Assembly: GCA_002254385.1 (NCBI GenBank)
Contig: NJDO01000048.1
Location: 1-19,234 of the forward strand
Origin: Thermoplasmatales archaeon ex4484_6
Lineage (GTDB): Archaea > Thermoplasmatota > Penumbrarchaeia > Penumbrarchaeales > Penumbrarchaeaceae
Direction of reading: 5' to 3'
DNA length: 19,234 bases
The notes below the pieces were generated by a model, which was not told the DNA's origin, did not search any database, and saw only the letters and a program-made list of their open reading frames with translations. Both the position numbers and the translations under genes were made by a program. Below are positions 7,542 through 18,400 of the stretch, piece after piece. How positions within the stretch are numbered: the first letter of the stretch is position 1; every line of letters begins with the position of its first letter.

Positions 7542-10500
7542 ATGTCATCTCATTGTGTGAAAGGGACACTATTCAATGGAAAGACGGCTTTCGCCGTGAC
7601 AGCCGTGCTGCTCATGTCCATGGCGGCATTTGTAATGATCGTGCCGACAGGTGCGGATGCGACCACGAGACCCGGCGGGACCCTCAAGAACGATGAACCC
7701 GCGAGAACTTACAACACCGGCTGGTGGTGGACGGAAACGCCGGACGATCTTCAGTTCAAGATCCCTTCAAAGACCAACGAATATACCGCGATAGCCATTC
7801 GAAACAGGGCTGCAGGAGAGGATTTCGATCTCTTTGCCTTCAACGATTACGCGATGACCCAGCAGATAGCGTCGTCCACCAAGGGCAGTGACGTCATCGA
7901 TTTCGTCGTCATCGACGGACACACCTATACGGGGAACTTCAAGTATGCCAAGGTATACAAGTTCACGGGGTCCAACTGGAACTCGGGAATAAGAATAGAG
8001 TCGGACTATCACACCGTGGCGGCCGACCTCTATGGTTCGGATCCGGATGCGAACGGAGACCTTGAGATCGGGGTGCCCAGATATTCTCTTTTCGAGTATC
8101 ATGGAACGGCCACCTATTCCGGGACCCTGAGGGGCGATTATCCTCTCGTTAACATGTACGATGTCTATCTCGAGGCGGGCGGGGAATATGATTTCGACAT
8201 ATATTCCGTCTATTCCGGCGAGAGGCTCTCGGCCTATCTGTTCAAGGGATCGGGAAACTCTGACGACGCTCTCGTCTCGGACAAGGCCACATCAAGCGGA
8301 CAGTCCCTCAGCTTCTCCTTTGACCCCGAGGTCACGGGTTACTATGGCCTTTGCGTGATCGATGAGAATCTCGGATATGACGGTTCATTCCCCTACGACA
8401 ACTACACCATCCTCATCTCATCCGATTTCGAGATGTCGGCGGACCCCGTAAGTCATCTGATAGCACCGGGGATGAACGCCTCCTACGAGGTGGACGTGGA
8501 ATCCCTGGGCATTACAGGTGATATTGACCTCCACTACAGGTGGAACGACGGCTCATCCAACATATCCTCGCCCTCCGGTGCCGACGTGACCCTGAGTGCC
8601 AGCAAGGTTATACCCGGAGGAGTTAGGACCAAGAAGGTCTATCTCAATGTGTCCACAACATCCTCGATGTCGGCAGGAACCTATTACATCGATGTTTACG
8701 GAAACGATACGGGCCTCAACGGGAACACCCACAGTGTCAGGGTCAAGCTCGTCGTGTCCACCAGTCCCGATTTCTTCCTCACGACAACCCCCGACCTGAG
8801 GGTGATATCACCATCGACATCAACCACGTACCAGGTGGAGCTCGATACAATAAACAGCTTCAATTCCAACGTGACCATGTATGCGAGCACATCGCCCTCC
8901 ACTACAACGATGAACTTCACCTTCTCTCCGGCCCACATCAATTCATCAAGCCCTTACACGAATCTCACAGTGACGACCTCATCCTCGACTCCCGTGGGCT
9001 CCTACAACCTCACCATATGGGGAACGGGAGGTTCCCTCACCAGATACGGCAATTCCACCCTTAGGATAAAGGAACCCATCTCCATAGATGTTATCTCTCC
9101 CGGGCCGTCGGAGCTTGTCTCGGGTGTCTATACATTCCAGGCGAGTGCCGGAACCCCGTCGGATACGAAATCGGTGAGGATAACCTTCGGTGGAAAGATG
9201 GCCGCACTGGGAACGGTGAACATGTACTACAATTCCATCAACGGATTCTGGGAGCGGACGGTCAATACCTATTCCTATGTGGACGGGCCCTGTTCCATCA
9301 ACATCACGGCCGAGGACTATGCCGGGGGTCTAACGACCTACGGCCCGATGAACTTCACCCTCTCCAACTCGGCTCCCAATCCGGTTATAAATAGTCCACT
9401 GGACAGATCCTACGTCACGGGTACGGCCATGCCCATATCCGTGAACACGACCTCTCATGTAATAACATGCAGATTCAGGGTCGATCAGAATGCATGGACC
9501 CCCCTTACGCGGTCAGGCAACACCTGGACGGGTTCATGGGATACCACCCAGATCACGGACGGGGAGCACACGCTGACAATCGACGCCAAGGACACGGCCG
9601 GTCTGACCGGAGAGACATCGATAACGATATTCGTGGACAACAGCAGGCCAACCTGCGGTATCAATTCGCCCATCGATGATCAGTTCATTGACGGCTCGTA
9701 TACATTCAGGGTCATATCAACGGATACCGTCGGGGTCCATCACGTTGACATCACCGTGTTCGGACAGACGACAACGCTGCCCTACAACCCCCTCACATCA
9801 TCCTACGAATATACCATATCCACCACGACAAAGACCGACGGAACCTATACGGTGTATGCAACGGCATATGATAACGTCAATCTCTCCAAGAGCAGCGGCG
9901 TCATCACCTTCCATATCGACAACAATGACCCGACGCTGTCCATAAACAAACCCGAGTCGGGTGAGATCGTCGGTGGGATATACAACGTATCGGTGACATC
10001 TTCGGACCTCTTCCTTCAGAAGGTGGAGTACAGGATAGATTCGGGAGGATGGAAGAACCTGTCGGGCTCCGATCCGGATTGGTGGGTGCATTTGAATACA
10101 ACGGCTTTGCAGGACGGGCAGCACACCCTTTCGGTCAGATCCCAGGATATGGCATCTCATCTTGCGGAGCAGTCGATCACCTTCACGGTTGACAATACAT
10201 ATCCAACATGCAACCTGGTCTCTCCCTTCAGCGGCAGGTTCATAGAAGGGGTGTTCACGTTCCAGGTCTCCGCCACTGATTCCGTGGGTATAGACAAGGT
10301 TGTGTTGAACCTGTTCACGGATGTCGTCCAGACAACTCTCAATCAGCAGACCGGGTATTTCGAATATCAGGTCAACACATTGACGGTAGCTGACGGCACC
10401 TACAATGTTTCGGCGTCCTCCTATGACCTTTCCGGAAAGATGACCAATTCGTCCACGATAACCTTCAAGGTCGACAATCAGGCACCGGAGCTTGCTGTCG

Positions 10501-13500
10501 TGGGCCTCCAGACCGGTGATTATGTCTCCGGAAGCATATCCTTCTCGGTGAACGTTTCGGACGCATTCCTGAAGGATGTGATGTACTCCATCGACGGAGG
10601 CGCCTGGGTCAATACCACTCAGGCATGGGATACGACCCTCCTCCTCGACGGGTCCCATCAGGTCACCCTCAGGGCGAGGGACGAGGCGGGCCATACTACC
10701 ACCCAATCACTGACCCTCATAGTGGACAACAACGCACCTGTCTGTGCGGTGAACAGCCCGGTTGCCAACGAATACATCGAGGGGAGCTACACGTTCAGAC
10801 TGTCCGCATCCGATTCCGTGGGAATAAACCGCGTCTATCTCAACGTGTTCGGGGCCAATTTCACGGCGACATTCTCGGGTTCATCGGGTTATTTCGAACT
10901 CACAACCGACACTTCGATCCGGCCTGACGGCAACTACACCTGCAAGGCCATAGCATACGATCTTTCGGGTAAGATGACCGAATCGTCCTCGGTGAGCTTC
11001 CACATTGACAACAATGCGCCACAGATGACCATAAACGGGCTGCAGACCGGAAATTACGTAAGCGGCAATATTACCTTCAACGTGACCGCTTCCGACAGGT
11101 TCCTGATGGATGTGAGCTATTCCGTGGACGGAGGTACCTGGATAGACGTATCCAATGTTTGGGTGACCTCCCTCCTGCTGGATGGCGGGCATACCGTGGT
11201 GTTCCGGGCAAGGGACCAGGCAGGACACTATGTCACCCAGACCATGACCCTCATAGTGGACAATACCGATCCGGTGGTTTCCATCAACTCTCCCTCCGCG
11301 GACGAGTTCATAGAAGGGGTCTATACCTTCAGGATATCCGCCCTCGACACCGTGGGAGTGGACAGGGTCTATCTGAACGTTTTCAATTCGACCCTTCTTG
11401 CAACGTTCTCGACCTCTTCCGGATATTACGAGTTCACCACCGACACATCCCTCAAGCTCGACGGGACATACAACTGCACCGCAACTGCCCGTGATCTGAG
11501 CGGAAGGATATCAGTTTCCGAACTTGTCTCCTTCAAGGTGGACAACAATGCTCCGGTACTGAGAGTGGTGGACCCGCTGCCGGGCGATTTCCTTGAAGGT
11601 TTCGTGGTAATATCCGTTAATACCACGGATGTATTTCTGAACAGGACAGAATACAATGTTGATGGAACCGGATGGGTGGACATTTCGATACCGCTCAACA
11701 CCTCCGTGTTCGGCGATGGTGCCCATACGATAACGATCAGGTCTGTGGACGATGCGGGTCACATGACCGTCACATCGGTGAATGTGATCATTGACAACTA
11801 TGCTCCTGTCGGGACCATATCATATCCCGGTGAGAATGCATACATTACCGAGTTGACCCCGACCTTCAGGGTGGTCGCATCGGATATTGTGGGCGTGGAC
11901 AAGGTTCTGATAGGTCTGGACTTCCCTGCCGTTACCGGGGATCTCTCCATGAGCTACAATTCCGCAACGGGCTATTACGAGTTCAGAACGGATGTGGCAC
12001 TGGTACCGGATGGTGTTTACAACATAACCGTGACCGTATACGACCTCTCGGGGAAGGTTCTGATAATGGGTCCCACACCTTTCAACGTGGACACCCATGC
12101 CCCGGAGATAGTACTTAACGATCTGGCCAACGGCGATATCCTTTCCGGACTGACACCTATCAGCCTGTTCTCCAGGGATGTTTACCTCAATTACATGACC
12201 TACAGGATAGATGAGAATGAACCCGTTACGCTGGAACTTTTCATGGAGGATAGCTGGGCGAATGCCACCTTCATGCTCAATACCAGCCTCTACAATGACG
12301 GATCGCATGTCATCACGATCAGTTCATACGATAAGGCCGGTTGGTCCACAACGGTAACATTCGAGGTCTTCATGGACAACATCGCTCCGACATGCACAAT
12401 AACCTCTCCCGTGACCAACGAATTCGTTGAAGGAGTGATAACGATACGCGTCACCGCGTTCGATGTTGTGGGCATAGATTACGTGATGATTCACGTCTAC
12501 GATCTGGAGGCCCGGGTGCCGTTCAATGCCCAGACGGGGTATTACGAGTATACCTCCAACACCATAACATGGGGTGCCGGCGAGGACGGCATAAGGAACG
12601 TAACTGCGGTGGCCGAGATAATCATTGCCGGTCCCAATAACAACGAATTCCTGGAAGGAGCATATACTTTCAGAATAGCGGCATCCGACGAGGTCGGTGT
12701 GGAGAGAGTGGTGATGAGGCTTGACGGAATAGACAAGGTGATGTCATACAACACACAGTCCGGTTATTACGAGTACATGCTCGATACAAGGGCTCTCATT
12801 GATGGCACATACGAGATAAATGCCACCGTTACCGACAAGTCCGGTCGTACCGTGACCACCCCGAACGTGATGTTCAAGATAGACAACAACGCACCGGATC
12901 TCAGGGTCGAGGCACCCGTGAAGGACCAGCTGATGAGCGGTCTGTTCGTCGTGAGGGCCCAGACGGAAGACGAGTTCCCGGGAATCGTCAGGTATGCGAT
13001 AGACGGGACCACCTGGTTCGAGGTGACCACCCCATGGAACACGACAAAGGTGATAGACGGAAGGCACACCATCACCATCAGCACCGTGGACCAGGCAGGA
13101 CACAGGACGGATTTCGACGTGGATGTTATCGTGGACAATTCGGCCCCGGTGATCTCCCAGGCCACGATCACACCGGGGCAGGTCCTTGCGGGGATCCAGA
13201 CTCTCAGGTTCTATGCATACGATTCGATAGGCATCAGGCAGGTAACGCTCTCGGTCGATGAAGCCGCTCCCTTCGAGATATACCGCGGTGAGGGAGGGCT
13301 CTACTACGAGTATCTCTTCGATACCAGCATCGTATCCGACGGCGACCATACACTGACCGTCTCCGCCATCGACAGGGCCGGGAATGTTGTGGAGTCCGTA
13401 TACGGAATAAAGGTGGACAACACGGGTCCCGAAATATCCCTTGATTATTACTGGATCGTGTCGGGGCAGGCGGTGAACATCGGCGAGGTGAAGGAAGGGA

Positions 13501-14006
13501 CATCAGTAGTGTTCGAAGCGACGGTGCTGGACCCGTCCGGTGTCGGGAATGTCATGATAAACATAGACTCCCAGGGATGGCGGGAGATGTCCCCTGATGC
13601 TAATGCATCCAACCCGAATACCTATGTTCTCTTCTGGCCCACCTCCGGTATCGACGGCGGGTCCCACATATTCCAGATAAGGACCACCGACCGGCTCGGG
13701 AACGAGAACCGCATTTCCGGGATGATAAATGTCAAGCAATACAAGGAGGAGAAGAGGTTCATAGAGAGCTTCACCGAATACCTCCCCGTCATCTGGTTGG
13801 TCCTTTTCATAATCCTCCTGATCGTTCTCTTCGTGCTTGCCTATACCGGGGTGCTCACCCAGTGGGCAAGAGGTGAGGGAATGAAGAAGAAGGAGGGGGC
13901 CCCTGAGGAGGCCAAGGAAGGGGGAAGGAAGAAGTTCAAGAATCCTTTCAGGAAGAAGGGCGAGTCCTCCTCCAATGAAACCGACTGGGAACACGACGAA
14001 GTGTGA
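7542..14006 (+). CDS. Giant secreted, membrane-anchored surface protein with 17 alternating Ig-like repeats
   Basis: The product is 2154 residues. Residues 1-40 are a signal peptide with a hydrophobic core (AFAVTAVLLMSMAAFVM) and probable cleavage after GADA. An N-terminal domain (about 41-190) and a PPC-like beta domain (about 195-297) follow, then two NEW3-like beta domains (about 298-408 and 409-512). Seventeen Ig-like repeats of about 85-98 residues cover about 512-2065. One membrane helix (about 2083-2105) precedes a Lys/Glu-rich cytoplasmic tail. N-glycosylation sequons (NxS/T) are frequent. ATG at 7542 is preferred over GTG at 7536 because GGAG (7531-7534) lies 7 nt upstream. The gene stands alone between radB and the VWA gene with its own promoter region and a 3' hairpin. 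It is likely an adhesin, stalk or S-layer-type envelope protein. No catalytic motif is seen. Cysteines are sparse and lie mainly in the B-type repeats, once as a pair (repeat 7). Confidence 0.9.
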   Translation: MSSHCVKGTLFNGKTAFAVTAVLLMSMAAFVMIVPTGADATTRPGGTLKNDEPARTYNTGWWWTETPDDLQFKIPSKTNEYTAIAIRNRAAGEDFDLFAFNDYAMTQQIASSTKGSDVIDFVVIDGHTYTGNFKYAKVYKFTGSNWNSGIRIESDYHTVAADLYGSDPDANGDLEIGVPRYSLFEYHGTATYSGTLRGDYPLVNMYDVYLEAGGEYDFDIYSVYSGERLSAYLFKGSGNSDDALVSDKATSSGQSLSFSFDPEVTGYYGLCVIDENLGYDGSFPYDNYTILISSDFEMSADPVSHLIAPGMNASYEVDVESLGITGDIDLHYRWNDGSSNISSPSGADVTLSASKVIPGGVRTKKVYLNVSTTSSMSAGTYYIDVYGNDTGLNGNTHSVRVKLVVSTSPDFFLTTTPDLRVISPSTSTTYQVELDTINSFNSNVTMYASTSPSTTTMNFTFSPAHINSSSPYTNLTVTTSSSTPVGSYNLTIWGTGGSLTRYGNSTLRIKEPISIDVISPGPSELVSGVYTFQASAGTPSDTKSVRITFGGKMAALGTVNMYYNSINGFWERTVNTYSYVDGPCSINITAEDYAGGLTTYGPMNFTLSNSAPNPVINSPLDRSYVTGTAMPISVNTTSHVITCRFRVDQNAWTPLTRSGNTWTGSWDTTQITDGEHTLTIDAKDTAGLTGETSITIFVDNSRPTCGINSPIDDQFIDGSYTFRVISTDTVGVHHVDITVFGQTTTLPYNPLTSSYEYTISTTTKTDGTYTVYATAYDNVNLSKSSGVITFHIDNNDPTLSINKPESGEIVGGIYNVSVTSSDLFLQKVEYRIDSGGWKNLSGSDPDWWVHLNTTALQDGQHTLSVRSQDMASHLAEQSITFTVDNTYPTCNLVSPFSGRFIEGVFTFQVSATDSVGIDKVVLNLFTDVVQTTLNQQTGYFEYQVNTLTVADGTYNVSASSYDLSGKMTNSSTITFKVDNQAPELAVVGLQTGDYVSGSISFSVNVSDAFLKDVMYSIDGGAWVNTTQAWDTTLLLDGSHQVTLRARDEAGHTTTQSLTLIVDNNAPVCAVNSPVANEYIEGSYTFRLSASDSVGINRVYLNVFGANFTATFSGSSGYFELTTDTSIRPDGNYTCKAIAYDLSGKMTESSSVSFHIDNNAPQMTINGLQTGNYVSGNITFNVTASDRFLMDVSYSVDGGTWIDVSNVWVTSLLLDGGHTVVFRARDQAGHYVTQTMTLIVDNTDPVVSINSPSADEFIEGVYTFRISALDTVGVDRVYLNVFNSTLLATFSTSSGYYEFTTDTSLKLDGTYNCTATARDLSGRISVSELVSFKVDNNAPVLRVVDPLPGDFLEGFVVISVNTTDVFLNRTEYNVDGTGWVDISIPLNTSVFGDGAHTITIRSVDDAGHMTVTSVNVIIDNYAPVGTISYPGENAYITELTPTFRVVASDIVGVDKVLIGLDFPAVTGDLSMSYNSATGYYEFRTDVALVPDGVYNITVTVYDLSGKVLIMGPTPFNVDTHAPEIVLNDLANGDILSGLTPISLFSRDVYLNYMTYRIDENEPVTLELFMEDSWANATFMLNTSLYNDGSHVITISSYDKAGWSTTVTFEVFMDNIAPTCTITSPVTNEFVEGVITIRVTAFDVVGIDYVMIHVYDLEARVPFNAQTGYYEYTSNTITWGAGEDGIRNVTAVAEIIIAGPNNNEFLEGAYTFRIAASDEVGVERVVMRLDGIDKVMSYNTQSGYYEYMLDTRALIDGTYEINATVTDKSGRTVTTPNVMFKIDNNAPDLRVEAPVKDQLMSGLFVVRAQTEDEFPGIVRYAIDGTTWFEVTTPWNTTKVIDGRHTITISTVDQAGHRTDFDVDVIVDNSAPVISQATITPGQVLAGIQTLRFYAYDSIGIRQVTLSVDEAAPFEIYRGEGGLYYEYLFDTSIVSDGDHTLTVSAIDRAGNVVESVYGIKVDNTGPEISLDYYWIVSGQAVNIGEVKEGTSVVFEATVLDPSGVGNVMINIDSQGWREMSPDANASNPNTYVLFWPTSGIDGGSHIFQIRTTDRLGNENRISGMINVKQYKEEKRFIESFTEYLPVIWLVLFIILLIVLFVLAYTGVLTQWARGEGMKKKEGAPEEAKEGGRKKFKNPFRKKGESSSNETDWEHDEV
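9076..13740 (+). repeat. Seventeen tandem Ig-like repeat units of two alternating types (A and B)
   Basis: Approximate unit starts are B 9076, A 9370, B 9646, A 9925, B 10195, A 10477, B 10729, A 11012, B 11264, A 11544, B 11796, A 12094, B 12379 (cut short), B 12615, A 12888, B 13138 and A 13419. B units carry a FIEG.YTFRVSA.D.VGVDRV core, an aromatic GYYEF strand, and DGTYN...A.DLSGK. A units carry D.FL..V.Y.IDGG.W, L.DG.H and R..D.AGH. Nearly every unit ends in VDN or IDN followed by (A/D/Y)P. Repetition is clear at protein level but diverged in DNA, so the expansion is not recent. Confidence 0.88.
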
Positions 14007-14012
14007 GATCGG

Positions 14013-14039
14013 ACGGAGGAGAGGCTGCCTCCCCTCCGT
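14013..14039 (+). terminator. Hairpin after the giant surface-protein gene
   Basis: ACGGAGG (14013-14019) pairs with CCTCCGT (14033-14039). Inside it GAGG pairs with CCTC, leaving one A-C mismatch and a CTG loop. It begins 7 nt after the stop codon. Only a weak T-containing stretch follows, so it may separate or stabilise transcripts rather than terminate strongly. Confidence 0.45.
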
Positions 14040-14056
14040 TGATAATTTGAACAAAA

Positions 14057-14067
14057 CCTTATAAAAG
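14057..14067 (+). promoter_or_regulatory. TATA box for the VWA-AAA unit
   Basis: CCTTATAAAAGG-type sequence centred about 28 nt upstream of the ATG at 14092, with no Shine-Dalgarno sequence before that ATG. It predicts a leaderless or nearly leaderless mRNA covering the following three genes. Confidence 0.7.
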
Positions 14068-14091
14068 GCTCAAATAGAGTGTGGACCGAAT

Positions 14092-15480
14092 ATGTCTCTT
14101 GAACGGACAGGGGTAGAACCCCAATCCAGGATCCGGGCCATCGGAGCGGTGATCGTAATTGTCATTCTCCTTTTCATGGGAACTTCACAAACATTGAACG
14201 ATGCTGCCGCCGATACCGCACAGATCGGGGGGGGATACATCTCCCCTAGGGTCTCGTCCGGTGACGATTCCATATGGAGGGCATCATCGGGAAACCAGCC
14301 GGACAACACCTCCGTTACATTGACCGTTGCCGGCTCCGGCACCAAAGGGATAACCCTGGCACCGCAGGATGTCGTGTTCATAATGGACCATTCAGGCTCC
14401 CTTCAGACATATGATCCCCAGGTTCTCAGAATCCTAGCGGCCCACGAGTACATCGACAACATGATAGCTCCCTTTGACAGGGCCGCCATCGTCAAGTTCG
14501 ACAATACGGCCACTCTGTTCCATCACCTGAGCTCCGCTTATGCCCAGGTACATGCGGACCTGGATGCCCTTGCCAAATCCCAGCCCCAGGGTCAGACGAA
14601 TTTCCAATCTGCTATTGACCTTGTCAACACGGAGTTCGAGACCTTCGGAAGCGCGGAGAATCAGAGAATAGCCCTGTTCTTCACGGACGGTGTCCCGGAC
14701 CCTCCCTCGGCGAACGTGACCATCTCCCAGATGGACGAGCTCGTAGCGAACGGCGTGAAGCTATACACGATAGGTCTCGGGCCCGAACTGGATGAGAATG
14801 CCCTCAGATGGATGGCAGACTATACCGGCGGACAGTTCTACAAAGCGGAGACAGCCCAGGAGCTCGTGAGCATATACATGAAGATTTCCGATCAGTTCTA
14901 CAATTACACCGCTGGAATGAACCTCACAATTTCCGCCTATCTGAATCCTGAACTGGAGTATGTGCCGGGAAGCTCCAATGTTACCGAGGGATTCATGGTC
15001 AATATCTCGGATGGTACGCTTCTGACATGGAGCGTCTCCCATGTCAGAATAGGTCAGAACTGGTCCGTTCATTTCAGGGTAAGGTCCCCTGATGGGGACG
15101 GTAGGACCCGCGTGCTGAAGGATGAGAGCGAGATATCATATGTGGACTGGAGAGGACGCAACCAGTCGGTGGAGATACCGGCCTATTACATAACGGTGAT
15201 ACGGTCGCTGCCTCCCCCCCTGCCTCCTCCTCCGCCCCCGCCGCCGGCGGTGGTGCCAGCCCCCATTCCGCCACCTCCATCGGTGCCAGTGGTTGCACCA
15301 TCGGTCAATGTGGCACCGGTTATCACGGCAACTCCGAGCATAACACCAGTTACAGTGGGTCAGGCGGCCACCGTGCCTGTTGAATACATGCTGGCCGGTC
15401 TTGCGGCATTGGGCATCGCAAGAAGGACGGCCATCAAGAAGAAGATCATCGAGAAACAGAAGGTAGGAGTAGGAGCATAG
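14092..15480 (+). CDS. Exported von Willebrand factor A (VWA) domain protein with polyproline linker
   Basis: The product is 462 residues. An N-terminal signal sequence or anchor (about 15-30, IRAIGAVIVIVILLFMG) directs export. The VWA domain spans about 92-270 with an intact metal-ion-dependent adhesion site: D99-x-S101-x-S103 (DHSGS), T169 in GQTN, and D199 in FFTDGVPDPP. VWA domains of this kind bind protein ligands through Mg2+. A DUF11-like or Ig-like beta domain follows (about 275-365, LTWSVSHVRIGQNWSVHF). Residues 373-396 are a nearly pure proline stretch. The extreme C-terminus has a short hydrophobic run (about 433-443) followed by RRTAIKKK, which may be a second, weak anchor with a cytoplasmic basic end. 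It is the first gene of the unit, with 11 nt to the AAA+ gene. The Ig-like and VWA parts should face outside. Confidence 0.88.
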   Translation: MSLERTGVEPQSRIRAIGAVIVIVILLFMGTSQTLNDAAADTAQIGGGYISPRVSSGDDSIWRASSGNQPDNTSVTLTVAGSGTKGITLAPQDVVFIMDHSGSLQTYDPQVLRILAAHEYIDNMIAPFDRAAIVKFDNTATLFHHLSSAYAQVHADLDALAKSQPQGQTNFQSAIDLVNTEFETFGSAENQRIALFFTDGVPDPPSANVTISQMDELVANGVKLYTIGLGPELDENALRWMADYTGGQFYKAETAQELVSIYMKISDQFYNYTAGMNLTISAYLNPELEYVPGSSNVTEGFMVNISDGTLLTWSVSHVRIGQNWSVHFRVRSPDGDGRTRVLKDESEISYVDWRGRNQSVEIPAYYITVIRSLPPPLPPPPPPPPAVVPAPIPPPPSVPVVAPSVNVAPVITATPSITPVTVGQAATVPVEYMLAGLAALGIARRTAIKKKIIEKQKVGVGA

Positions 15481-15491
15481 GGGGAAAGGAA

Positions 15492-18400
15492 ATGAACAGA
15501 AAAGGATGGATCGCTGCCGCATCCCTTATGGTACTGGTGACTCTTCTGACCGGTGCCCTTTTCTTCACTGCAAGCATGGATGCGGGAGCGGAATGGGAGA
15601 CGAACATCTTCGAGGAGGTCATCTCGGTCGAGAGGACACCGGATCACGTCAATGAAAGGGCACCGATGAACGGGGAGCCCCTTCATCTGGTGATATGGAC
15701 CCTCAACGATCAGACCATCAATGCTGCCGATGTCAGCTTCACATGGTCCTTTGAAGGTGAGACCTCCGCGAAGGGAGGGTATCAGTTCACCAGAATAAAC
15801 CAGACCGCCATGGAGGCGGAGATACCCGGATACCCAGGAGGATACACCATCAATTACGAGATAATCGCCTATGATGAGAAGAATCACCCCCTGACCTCCG
15901 CGACCTATTCCTACACTGTCGTGAAGAACGGTTCCTTCGAGGGCGACGATTTCCTGACCAACATCATGGTGGAATGGGGCCCCAGGGAACCCTCCATAGG
16001 GGAGCCCGTTACCGTCAACATAACATCGCAGAATCCACTAGTACCAATCGAAAGGGCGGATCTCTTCTACACCGTGAACATCCCCGACCAGGAGGCCCAG
16101 AACGGGGTGGATTTCTTTGAAAGGGTGAACTCGACCCACATGACGATCGAGATCATCCCCTACCCTGCAGGTTCAAGGATATCATTCTACATCGAAGCCT
16201 TCGATTCATATTTCGACAAGGTGAGGTCCGAGACGTTCATCTACGAATATCCGCGCCCTCCCGTTATCGGACCGGTATACACGGGTTACATCTTCGTTTC
16301 GCTGAGGGACGAGCAGAAGAACGGGCCGGTTGACAGCAAGGACACCGTGGTCCAGTTCTACAATGAAACGTATTTCTACGAGACCTCCCCGGTCAACGGC
16401 ATCGCCTTCACCAACCAGACGGTGTATCAGGGGAGCTACAAATTGAAGGTCATATACAAGGGGGAGGAATATGTCTTCGACCTGAATGTCCCCAAACAGG
16501 ACGGATCCTTCAGCTTCCAGTTCGATGTGAACAGGGAGACATTCTCCGTCCCCTTCAAGGAACAGGAAAGACCCGCCTATCTCGAACTCATAGGGGTCCT
16601 GATGCTGATCGCGGCAACCTTCGGGGCCGGATATGGTGCCGTGAAGGTCAAGGAGACAAGGGAGAGATTGAACGAGAAGAAGAAGAGGTCCAGGAAGAAG
16701 ACGGACAAGGTGGAAGAGGACACCATTCTCGAGAAGCTCATAAAGGACGAGGAGAAGAAGGAGCTGATAATGAGGACAGCGGCATTTGTCGTCCTTTCCC
16801 TAATCGGACTGTTCTTTGCCCCGTTCTACCCATGGTGGATGGTGATCATACTTGCGGCCTTCATATCGGCGCTCTCGTGGAAGCTCCCCTATATCTCGAT
16901 GATACTGCTGTCCGTTTTCGTCACGGCCGCAGTGGCCTACCAGTCAAAGGAATTCGGCTGGGTGTTCCTCATATTCTCCATGGTGGCCATGATAGGCGGA
17001 TTCTTCGATTGGCGCTTCGGGTACCTTTCGCTTCTCACCGTGTTCCTGTCGGGTTTCGGTTTCGGTTTCGTGGTTCCCCTTGCCGCAGCGGTGACCATTT
17101 CGCTGTTCATGGGAACGATGGTCCTCATCACCAGCGGGATATTCATGCTGATCGTGGCACCGTCCGGGAACTTCACCTGGTTGTCGTTCCTGTCGTCATC
17201 ACGGCATGACAAGAGCTTCGTCACATTTTCCAGGGGTGTCAATCCGGCATGGAGTCCTGTGGACATCGTCAACGAGGTGGCCGGATTGAGCACGGTGAGG
17301 ACGGATGTCCTCTCCACGGTGCTCATGGATACAATGAGGTCGGTCATCCCCTTCTTCGGCCTTCTTGGATGGGGCGCCGCAATGGTCGCCGGTTATATCA
17401 TCCTGAGGAAATGGGAGAGAGATGGAGTGGATATCCGGTTCGACACGAAGAGGTGGGCGATACGCTCCATACCCGGAGTGATAATCGCCATCTTCGGCAT
17501 CATCTCGATCATCTGGGCAGGGGATGTTTTCACGGTATGGACCGTTCTGGCCCTGCTTGGCTGCATCCCGGCGTCCACACTTGCCTTCACCCTGAGAGCC
17601 CTGGGAGAGGAAGGCCTCCCCGTCCATTACGGTGTGGAGCAGATAAAGAGCTCCGATGTCGGTAAGAAGGTCTCCGAAATGGTCGGGTTCAGACAGGCAT
17701 CGTTCAACGATATCGGAGGGCTGGGGGATGTGAAGAGGGAGGTGAAGAACGCTCTCATGGTCCCACTTCTGGAACCGGAAATGGCGACAAAATACGGCGT
17801 GAAGCCCTCCAAGGGCATCCTCCTGTTCGGTCCTCCCGGATGCGGAAAGACATTGATGCTGAGGGCCGTGGCATCGGATCTGAACGTGGACATGATAGGC
17901 GTGAAATGTTCCGATGTGATGTCCAAGTGGTATGGGGAGTCCGAGGGCCTCATCGCCTCCCTTTTCGAGGAGGCAAGGGCAAGGTCCCCATGCATACTCT
18001 TCCTTGACGAGATAGATGCCATAGCCAAGAGAAGGGACTTCTATTCCACCGATGATGTCACCCCGAGGGTGCTGTCCATAATGCTTTCTGAGATGGACGG
18101 TATGGACGAGGCGGAAGGGATCATCATTGTGGCAACTACAAACATGCCGGATCTGGTGGACCCCGCCCTGATGAGGCCCGGGAGGTTCGACAAGGTCATC
18201 TACGTGCCGCCTCCGGACAGGGCATCCAGGAAGGAGATCCTGAAGATACACCTGAAGGGGAAGTTCGTCTCCGACGATATAGACCTTGACATTCTGGCAT
18301 CTCGCATCAAGGGATTCTCCGGAGCCGACATAGCGAATCTGGTCAGGGAAGCATCCTCCATGGGTCTCGAGCGTGCCCTCGAGACGGGGAAGCCGCAGCC

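Noticed and set aside
9798..10706. 302-codon open frame on the minus strand inside the giant surface-protein gene
   Set aside because: It lies antisense to the repeat array, has a composition unlike the real proteins (rich in His, Arg, Gly, Ile and Val) and no recognisable domain; repeat structure on the plus strand explains its openness.
9076..13740. CRISPR-like or satellite repeat array
   Set aside because: The periodicity is about 270 nt, in frame and only protein-level; there are no short identical repeats with unique spacers.
17199..18251. 350-codon open frame on the minus strand opposite the AAA+ domain
   Set aside because: It is antisense to a clear AAA+ domain with all motifs intact, is rich in His, Asp, Gly, Pro and Arg, and shows no family resemblance.
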